DNA from: Trileptium ribeirensis
Taxonomy: Eukaryota; Nematoda; Enoplea; Enoplida; Thoracostomopsidae
Direction: 5' to 3'
Assembly: GCA_030248225.1 (NCBI GenBank)
Contig: JASANE010025077.1
Coordinates: 33,699 to 97,698, forward strand
DNA length: 64,000 nucleotides
A program made the translations under genes and the position numbers. Numbering within the stretch: the stretch's first letter is position 1; every line of letters starts with the position of its first letter. The notes beneath the pieces were generated by a model that saw nothing but the letters and a program-made list of their open reading frames with translations, searched no databases and had not been told where the DNA came from. Shown here one piece after another: positions 57,213 through 64,000 of the stretch.

Positions 57213-59912
57213 ATGTACATATATATAGTTTCATAAGTAGGTTCTGGTTTGACTTCACCACATAATTTCCCAGTTTAGCCTCGGTTTGTTCAGCTTCCTC
57301 TCTCTGTGAGTATATATAGTCATCAATGCAGCACGAAACCCGTCGGAGTCTCGAAACTCCGATATACGGCCGCTGCAATGAAAATATTAAATTTACCAGA
57401 GGTGGTAAATTTAATGTCAGCGGCAAAATTTTTTTGTACAAAAGTTGTCGATATCGCTAGACGCGATATCGGGTCTATCGGGTCCCGGCCCGACGGACCC
57501 ATTTTTGTGAGGATCGTTGACCCGATCCTGATAAATCGACAGGTTAGTTAGAACCTCGTCCCTGTGCAAAGTTTCACGAAGAAAGGCTTGTTAAATTGTC
57601 AAGAAATTCAAAATTATAGGCTTACCCCAGCTCTTTGACGAATTAGACTAAGTATCCCGGTCGATACTGAGGACCCGAGCGGTTGCAAGAATGCCAAATA
57701 TTATAAAATTAGTAGGTACACTTGACCGGATCTACCGTTTACGGACCTGTTCCATTAATTAAGAAACATTATAAACGCTCAATAAATTTTAGTAGTAAAT
57801 ACAGCTCTTTTGGAGAGCCGATTTGATCTCGAAATAGCAAAAGTTTGTATAGGTTTAGGATAGTGCCGATGACCTATAAGGCATCGCTACCTAAATAACT
57901 TTTTATTCAGCCAAATACAATTTTAACCCCTGTCCCTAGGCCCTGAAGTTGGCATAAAATTCGCACAATTACAAGGTATAACCGCTCAATTTACCCAGAT
58001 CAATTTGGCCGCATAGGATTTGCTTGTTGAATCATAAATTAGGAACGCGCCCAAGCTCGTCGCATGCTGGCATTGTCGCGTCGTAGCGATGAAGAGTGAC
58101 CTAACAAGATAGCATAAGAATTTAAATTTTAGGACACTGAGTAAGACATATAAATAGCTAAGAGATCAGCCACCCGTACTATACACTTTAACCCGATCAA
58201 GTTTGAAGAGATTGGGAATAGCCCCAAAGCGCTTCATTGCTTCGGCAGTGGTCTACTCGCACGCTCCAGCGTAGCATTTCTCGGTTTTCAATTAAAGACT
58301 AGGCAAGTATGTAGTTATCAAGATTGAGAAATCCGACATAGGACGAATTAAGCGTTTAGCTTCAATTTTGTCGACCCGTATATAGCTTTTCCGTACTGAG
58401 CCGTTAATTATTACAATCCTTCTGTCAAAGTGGAATGACGTAAAAGTTATCCCTTTCGACTCGCATCGAATCAATCAAATGGCTTCCGAGCACCGAGTCC
58501 ACGTGTGGCCGGTCGTTTTAAGTAATGAAAATTGAAGGCTCAGGCAACGCCTTCGACCCTTCCGTAAATGTAGGAAGAGTCCTTTTGGAGTCCTTCAATA
58601 GGTTAGATAACTTTATGCAGTAACCGAAGCAAATATCACTTGTCCAACTCGCATTAGGATGTGGAATGTCCGAAAATCTTTTCTGTGCCACTGCTAAAAA
58701 TGGAGAATATCGTCCCGCTGAGCCAAACGTGAACGATGGTTCTGAGTGCACCCTGTTTTCGACTCCAACCCGACAATTTAGTAGTTTTCCGTGGATCCGG
58801 CTCGATCCAGCGCCTTCTCAAAATGTACAATTTTGGTCGTTAAATCAAAATGCCTAGTGTTGATAAAGTACAGTTAATGTACACAATACATGGTAAATTA
58901 GTATAATTTTGAGTTGCAAAACCCTGAAAAGTTAGAAAATTCGGTGCCAACCTCTTTCTAATGCGACTTCTAAGCCATTTAGGAGAAATCTTACCCCGCT
59001 CATTAGGAATCTATTCTGGCTCATGATCATGGACAAGAAAAAGTCCGCTTTCCGTATTTATTTACGCTACAAATGAGTATAGATTTAAGCTCAAAATACT
59101 ACATGTTTGTTCCCATTTTTGACGGACAAAACCGTATGAACCTGGAGTCACGATTAGCCTGTTGTATCCCGTACTAAGAAATACTTGGTGTATCCGCGGT
59201 TACCGTTCATACACACGTATGCGAGTAGGAAAGAAAAATTAATGTTGCACCGTTGTCGCATTTGAACTTAGGAGTCGTACCCATCGTAAACTTGCTAACT
59301 TGTACCCATAATAATCGTTAAATATTGTAACCTTTGCTGAATTACTACAACTTGTATCTTAATCCATTTGCCGTTTTTGTTACCATATTCATCTATCGTG
59401 TACCGTATCTGTTGATTCTAATGAGCAAAATCACGTCACTCTCAATTCCTATTTTAAGTACGCTTTGATACGTATATCCGAAATTGTCCATTGTACTTTG
59501 CCGCAGTTATCTTTACCTGAACCTATTGCTTAACCGGGGCATCCTAGCAGTCGAAGTTCCTCGATGGCTCACTGACTATTCATTATGCTTCATAGCCATT
59601 TATTTTCCCTAATTTTTGGAGTAAGGTAAGCGCAGCTGGGATTAGGAATGCTTAATAGTTCACGACGTGATTTAACCAACCAGATGTGAGTGTCCGGCGA
59701 TGACTCCGACATACCCATAAATCTTTCCCAAATAGCGTACCATTCCGTTGACATTGTATCTATTGTATTTTTTCCGTACAATATACTTGTTTCCATCCAT
59801 ACAGGATTTTGACTTATCAATAAATGCTCAATCAAACCCTATCGCGGTCCTGTGTTTTACTGACCAATGGTAGCGATATAAGTACTGAAGGGCTTTGAAA
59901 TCCGTCACCACT
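57213..59912. other. 2.7 kb with no recognised gene or repeat
   Basis: No TE landmark, no repeated phrase shared with the rest of the window, and no open frame over about 100 codons. GC content is visibly somewhat higher than in the introns. A CGGGTC/GACCCG-rich patch lies at 57465-57535. It could be host sequence or the edge of an unrecognised element. Confidence 0.4.
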
Positions 59913-60555
59913 TGTCGTAAAGAAACTAATTTTAACTCACTGTCAGCTCGTCTTTGTAACTAGAAATCAGTGTCCGCTCCTTGCCAAAACTAGTGACTTC
60001 GATGCGACTGATGTTGACGATGTTGATGTTCATTGAACAGTAGCGAACCGTTCACGTGTATAAATGATGATGATTATTGTCAAGGTTGTCGCTCACAAAT
60101 GTTGATGCTGACGACGATTGCTGTTGGTATTGTTCACAAATGCCGATGATTGTTGTTGGTGCTACTCACAGATGTTGATGATTGTTGCTGATGAAGCGCT
60201 TCCCACAAAATGATGATAAGGATGACTGCGTTTGGTGCTCTTGATGAATGTTGAGGACGGCGACGATTGTTGTTGGTGCTGCTTCCCACAAATAACGATG
60301 ACTGTTGTTACTGCTTCTGCTCACAACTGATGATGATAGATGATGATCGGTGCTACTGCGTCTCTTCACAACTGCTGATTATTGCTGCTACTGTGTCGGC
60401 TCACAACTAATGATGATTGCTGCTACTGTATCGGCTCATACACGATGATTGATGATGAGGATTGTTGCTGCTATTGACTACTGTTGTTTATCGACATTGT
60501 CGTTGCTGTAGATAATCCATTCCGTATTGTATAATGCATTTTATAATTATAAACA
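59913..60555 (-). repeat. 3' LTR of the BEL/Pao element
   Basis: The part next to the flank (59913-60170) matches the other LTR. The rest, up to TGTTTATAATTATAAAATG at its minus-strand start, is rich in imperfect GATGATTGTTGTTGGTG-type repeats. The start at 60555 is inferred from the TG and from the gag stop just before it. Confidence 0.65.
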
Positions 60556-61796
60556 TCACTGAAACGCATCAGGAACAGTCATCCTCCTGAATCCTGTAAC
60601 CCGGCATACAGGACGAATGTCTATTCTCAACAAACACGGCTTTTGTGGACGGTTTGTTGATGTAGGTGTGGCAGGCGTTGTAGGCTTAATGCTTGCAACC
60701 GGAAACGCTGATGTCTGAACTAGGCGGTAATTCGAAAAGGTTTGCTCCGATCGCGCACCTTTCACCTTATCGTTCCGGCCATCACTGTTTGCGGATACAG
60801 ATGGGACATAAAACGCACTCAAATCAGCCATCATCACATCCATGTCTTCATAATGTTTGATGTATTTGCGTAACGCCGTTCGTACTTCACCCAAGGATGA
60901 CTGACTACCGACATTGTCATGACGCAATAAGCCGGAAACTCTGGTTGGTGGAAATTTACTCAGGAAATCCAACACCAGAGATTTATTACTATTAGGATCT
61001 TCACCCAAATTATTCAGTTGTCGAAATATTTTTCACAACTGTCATACGTCGCCATCAAAGAACTTACATTGTCGTATGCTACAGGAAGCCGTTTGAATTG
61101 ACTATACAAGTTACTAACGAGTTGGCCAGGCGGACGTTCGAATCCTTTCTGTGAGAATATTAAGAGCCTACTCATAATTAGTATCAGTAACAACGATGCC
61201 GTCAATAGCATGTTTTGCCGAACCGTCTAATTGAGCTTGTAGATATGAAAACTTCTGTGCTGCAGTAAGGTCTTGTTGTGCACATTCGTCTCGGACACGT
61301 TCCAGAAATTTCTCCGTTGTAGATAGTCTCCATTGTATCGCGGCAAGTCCAACTTAGGTAATTCAGTAGTAATATGTCTCGATCCATTGCTGTGTGACTG
61401 GATTTGGCTCGATGCTTCACCAAGAAGACAGCGATTACACTCCACTTGCTTTCTTTCTAGTCTGCAAATCATTTTGCGAGAATTGTCTTGTATATGGAGA
61501 TAACCATTATCACCAGCCGCTGATTGATCATATAGTTGTTCTTCGTCATTCACCGCGTCGTCCGAGAGCTGCATAATTAAGGACTGCCATTGCATGTCCT
61601 TTTCATTTTACGCTGCACTATTTAACTTGAGTTTAGAAATCGTTTCTCCCAAATTATCTACCAACCGCTGAGTATCTCCGGAATTGACCGTCACTGAACG
61701 CTGGAGAAGTTCTTGTGCCGTAGCGAGATTGTTGCCCAGCCGTACCTTCATTAGACCAATGACCCGCCGAATCGTTCCGGAACGTGCTTTTGACAT
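60556..61796 (-). pseudogene. BEL/Pao gag (DUF1759-type), several frameshifts
   Basis: Minus-strand pieces in order: an N-terminal part starting MSKARSGTIRRVIGLMK (61796-61608); a part with ELPKLDLPRYNGDYLQRRNF (61595-about 61300), which is the signature P-K-L-x-L-P-x-F-x-G-x-x-x-x-W/R-x-x-F segment of Pao-type gag; GFERPPGQLVSNLYSQFKRL (about 61150-61014); and SNKSLVLDFLSKFPPTRVSG to the end at 60556. At least three frame changes separate them. The C-terminal CLL...C stretch looks like a zinc knuckle that has lost residues. The pol part is absent. Confidence 0.8.
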
Positions 61797-61824
61797 GTCG
61801 TAGAATCTTGAGACGAATTGAGAG

Positions 61825-61842
61825 ATCCTGCTGGTTGTGCCA
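61825..61842 (-). other. Putative primer-binding site of the BEL/Pao element
   Basis: The plus strand reads ATCCTGCTGGTTGTGCCA, which is what a tRNA 3' end including CCA would look like. The element's strand is therefore complementary to it. It lies 7 bp inside the 5' LTR end at 61850. The tRNA species is not identified. Confidence 0.5.
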
Positions 61843-61849
61843 ATAATTC

Positions 61850-62113
61850 TGTCGTAAAGAAACTAATTTTTACTCACTGTCAGCTCGTCCTTGTAACTAG
61901 AAATCAGTGTCCGCTCCTTGCCAAAACTAGTGACTTCGATGCGACTGATGTTGACGATGTTGATGCTGATTGAACAGTAGCGAACCGTTCACGTGTATAA
62001 ATGATGATGATCGTTGTCAAGGTTGTTGCTCACAAATGTTGATGCTGACGACGATTGATGTTGGTGTTGCTCACAAATGGCGATGATTGTTGTTGGTGCT
62101 ACTCACAGATGTT
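61850..62113 (-). repeat. 5' LTR of the BEL/Pao element, interrupted
   Basis: Matches 59913-60176 with few differences. Similarity stops abruptly after GATGTT at 62113, where the Polinton-like end begins. Confidence 0.8.
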
Positions 62114-62220
62114 AGTAGTAGGAAAAATGGCGTTCTGGCGCAGATGATTAATGACCTGTCAAATTTTTAGGGCAAATAATGATTAATGACCCTGGGTCGC
62201 GTGACTTGTCAAAAATGATT

Positions 62221-62465
62221 AATGACCCTAAACACATGTATACGTAATACATATAATAGTCCCCTCCGCCCACGCATTCATTACGCTTATATAATATATA
62301 CATACACATATATACGTAATACATATAATAGTAGTCCCCATCCGCCCACGCAATAAATAATATATACATATATACGTAATACATATAATAATAGTCCCTT
62401 TCCGCCCGCATTATAATATATACATATATACGTAATACATATAATAATCGGCCCCACCTTGCACT
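62221..62465. repeat. Minisatellite, unit about 60 bp, four copies
   Basis: Each unit has ATATACGTAATACATATAAT followed by AGTCCCCNNCCGCCCACGCA or a variant. It opens a Tyr-rich minus-strand frame without biological meaning. Confidence 0.85.
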
Positions 62466-62497
62466 ATACAATATAACATTGATGACTCATCAATTTG

Positions 62498-62630
62498 GAA
62501 TGTTCTAGAAGCTTCTATTGGCACAATTCCAAAAATTTAACCAATCAGCGTCAGCAGAGAATACATGAAAAGGGTGGTTCTTATGCAATTTCAACAGCAT
62601 TAGACACCCCTAAATGCAGTCACCTTTATA
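62498..62630 (+). promoter_or_regulatory. Promoter-like block: four-unit heat-shock element, CCAAT, TTTATA
   Basis: GAATGTTCTAGAAGCTTC (62498-62515) is four alternating nGAAn/nTTCn units with perfect 2-bp spacing, the HSF trimer site. CCAATCAGCG follows at 62541-62550 and CTTTATA at 62624-62630, about 85 bp before the next ORF start. Function is inferred from the arrangement. Confidence 0.6.
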
Positions 62631-62714
62631 GGAGATAAGTAGTATAATGTTTGGTTTCAGTTGGACGTGGAAAAACATGAAAAGGATTGTTTTCCTTGAT
62701 TTTATATATCTAAT

Positions 62715-62945
62715 ATGGAATTGTTTATTGTTAAACACCTGAAGGATCTGTTAATTAACCTTCCTGTACCCATTAAATCGAACAATGTCACGGTACTCAG
62801 TTCAAGGTTGTTTGGGGCTGTTGCCAAAGATAAAATGCCGTACATAGTGTGTGCTAACTTCGTAAAACTGAAATTCTTTAAAGATGGATATTCCAATGTG
62901 CTGCGTGTTTTGGACGGACGCAAAATGAAACTACTAGTGAACTGA
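62715..62945 (+). CDS. Small intact ORF, 76 codons, unknown function
   Basis: MELFIVKHLKDLLINLPVPI is followed by a basic protein of mixed composition with FVKLKFFKDGY and ending GRKMKLLVN. It starts about 85 bp after the TTTATA and 200 bp after the heat-shock element. There is no signal peptide and no known motif. It lies in the same orientation as the capsid-like gene and is not a shadow of another frame. Small ORFs of unknown role are usual in Polintons; that link is inference. Confidence 0.5.
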   Translation: MELFIVKHLKDLLINLPVPIKSNNVTVLSSRLFGAVAKDKMPYIVCANFVKLKFFKDGYSNVLRVLDGRKMKLLVN

Positions 62946-63234
62946 AGTCCAGATTTACCCAAGAATTTATAATATAAGTCCGAGATAATGCGGGTGAGAT
63001 AGTGACTGATCCAGATTTAATAATTTTTCTACACCTCCAATTCAAGAAATAAAGATATTCCAGAATGTTTGTTCAGTGATAAAAGAGTAGGTTACAAGAT
63101 TACGTGATGCGTGTTGAACAACTTTGGAAAGTACACCCACAATATTACTCAAACGGTGCGTGAGAGTGTTACATGTCGATTTCGATTTTTCATACAGTTA
63201 CTTTTTAAATATTTAACATTGATTTTCATTATCC

Positions 63235-64000
63235 TTGGATGACCTACATATTAAACCTTTTACATTACTCAAAGGAAGAGCGAAACTGCCATTCCCTGTA
63301 CTGCTCTTTGGTTTCAAGATATTGCTTACTCTATGGATAGTTTCGAAGACAATGAGGGTGCTACAGCTAGACAAGCGTACTTTTTCAACAGTGATGAGTG
63401 TACATTATACCTACCAGTGGTGACTTCGGTTATATTCAATGGCGGATATCTACCACCACAGACGGAAGTATCGTTGAAATTTTCTCGAAGTGCTCTAACA
63501 CAAATTGTTCAAGCAAAAGACAATACTCAATGTAATATGATCATCAGCGAACCGATACTCAGAGCAAGCCTCTTGAAGCTAAAAAGTGGTCCTCTAGATC
63601 ACTATGATAAGATATATCGATCGAAGGGAGCTCTCTACCCCTGTGTGACCTGCGCATGAGCTGCGAACATTTGGTTTAGGGAAAGATAATCAAAACTTTG
63701 ATTATACGGTGTTTGAGGATGATTTACATCGAAGAATATTTGTGTGGATGGTGTCAAAAGACACCTATAATGGAAACGTGAGCAAGAATATCTACAATCT
63801 AAAGCTTCGGAGATGTCAAAGTTTCAAGTGCTTGTTAATAATCTAACTTTACCTGGACAAACACCTCTTGTTGTCTACGCAAGGTAAAGTCTGCTCTCCT
63901 GAGGTTTATGCAAACCTGTTACATGGGCTAAACTACCGGAACCGTGATCTAGGCTTCTCTCCTATCGACATGTTTGGAGGGTTTGGAATATTTGCAGTGG
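63235..64000 (+). pseudogene. Polinton minor-capsid-like protein (F54H12.2-type), broken and partial
   Basis: The best-preserved frame (63333-63659) includes a segment reading PQTEVSLKFSRS, like the L-P-x-x-V-x-L-x-I-x-F-x-R-S strand of the F54H12.2-like minor capsid (penton-type) family of Polintons. After a stop at 63657 the similarity goes on in other frames as shorter blocks, including a LPGQTPL-like strand near 63850 and a final YRNRDLGFSP block running out of the window at 64000. At least three frame changes or stops separate the blocks, so the gene is dead. The N-terminal region (63235-63330) is weakly recognisable. Confidence 0.6.

Larger units (their letters stand above)
59913..62113 (-). 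mobile_element. BEL/Pao LTR retrotransposon, gag-only internal deletion
   Basis: Two direct repeats bound a broken gag: 61850-62113 (5' LTR, truncated at its far end) and 59913-60555 (3' LTR). They align over about 258 bp. LTR ends read TGT...ACA. Protease, RT, RNase H and integrase are absent, so this is a non-autonomous deletion derivative. CCACT lies just outside the 3' LTR (59908-59912); its partner would be beyond the interruption at 62114. Confidence 0.85.
62114..64000 (+). mobile_element. Polinton/Maverick-like element, one end (continues off the window)
   Basis: Begins AGTAGTAGG immediately after the LTR break; Polinton termini commonly start with AG. Next come three copies of ATGATTAATGACC (62140-62225), a minisatellite, a promoter-like block, a small ORF and a broken minor-capsid-like gene. 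With only one end in view the class rests on the capsid gene, the AG start and the possible 6-bp target GATGTT. Confidence 0.55.

Noticed and set aside
62148..62471. 107-codon Tyr-rich minus-strand ORF
   Set aside because: It is a translation of the 60-bp minisatellite.

Overview
The window is animal nuclear DNA, almost certainly from an invertebrate. It is AT-rich, carries spliced genes with GT-AG introns, and is heavily loaded with transposable elements (TEs). The species cannot be named from the sequence. The one clear host gene is a kinesin-7 (CENP-E-like) motor on the plus strand. I trace it through fifteen small exons from 3712 to 46583. All internal splice phases agree, giving about 1,135 codons. 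The exons hold the P-loop, switch I, switch II, neck and the start of the coiled-coil stalk. The first roughly 45-50 codons and everything after the donor at 46584 were not found.

The introns, and the 17 kb after the last recognised exon, are filled with mobile DNA. From left to right: a non-LTR reverse transcriptase fragment (1-665, minus), a PIF-like MITE (1184-1512), an OTU-protease-like fragment (2068-2412, minus), an 84-bp x3 repeat (6573-6824), a broken piggyBac (9029-10284), hAT-like elements (about 12000-13738), a tRNA-derived SINE pair (14.45-14.77 kb), a TA-flanked MITE (16997-17202), a piece of 28S rRNA whose R2 target site is interrupted by 172 bp (19480-20208, minus), an RNase H fragment (24.06-24.58 kb, minus), a tandem triplet of piggyBac-like MITEs with tRNA-like Pol III boxes (27.57-28.43 kb), a 5'-truncated non-LTR element (29.9-31.2 kb), and a hAT-like element containing a nested PIF-like MITE (32280-33963).

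Downstream of the kinesin lie a non-autonomous hAT family with 8-bp target duplications (41.7-42.8 and 56.2-57.2 kb), and a 4.38-kb pogo-type transposon (49671-54052). The pogo element is inserted in another copy of that hAT family, and its transposase keeps the whole D-D-D triad. At the right end a gag-only BEL/Pao retrotransposon (59913-62113, minus) has its 5' LTR interrupted by what looks like one end of a Polinton/Maverick element (62114 to the window edge). That end carries a perfect four-unit heat-shock element, a CCAAT box and a broken minor-capsid gene.

The TEs do not form a pathway. They are layers of insertion, and the nesting gives a relative history: hAT then pogo; hAT-like then PIF MITE; BEL then Polinton. 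The observations most worth following are the R2-site insertion, the tRNA-boxed piggyBac MITE array, the hairpin-bearing pogo element with a long reading frame after a single amber codon, and the heat-shock-type promoter on the Polinton-like end.
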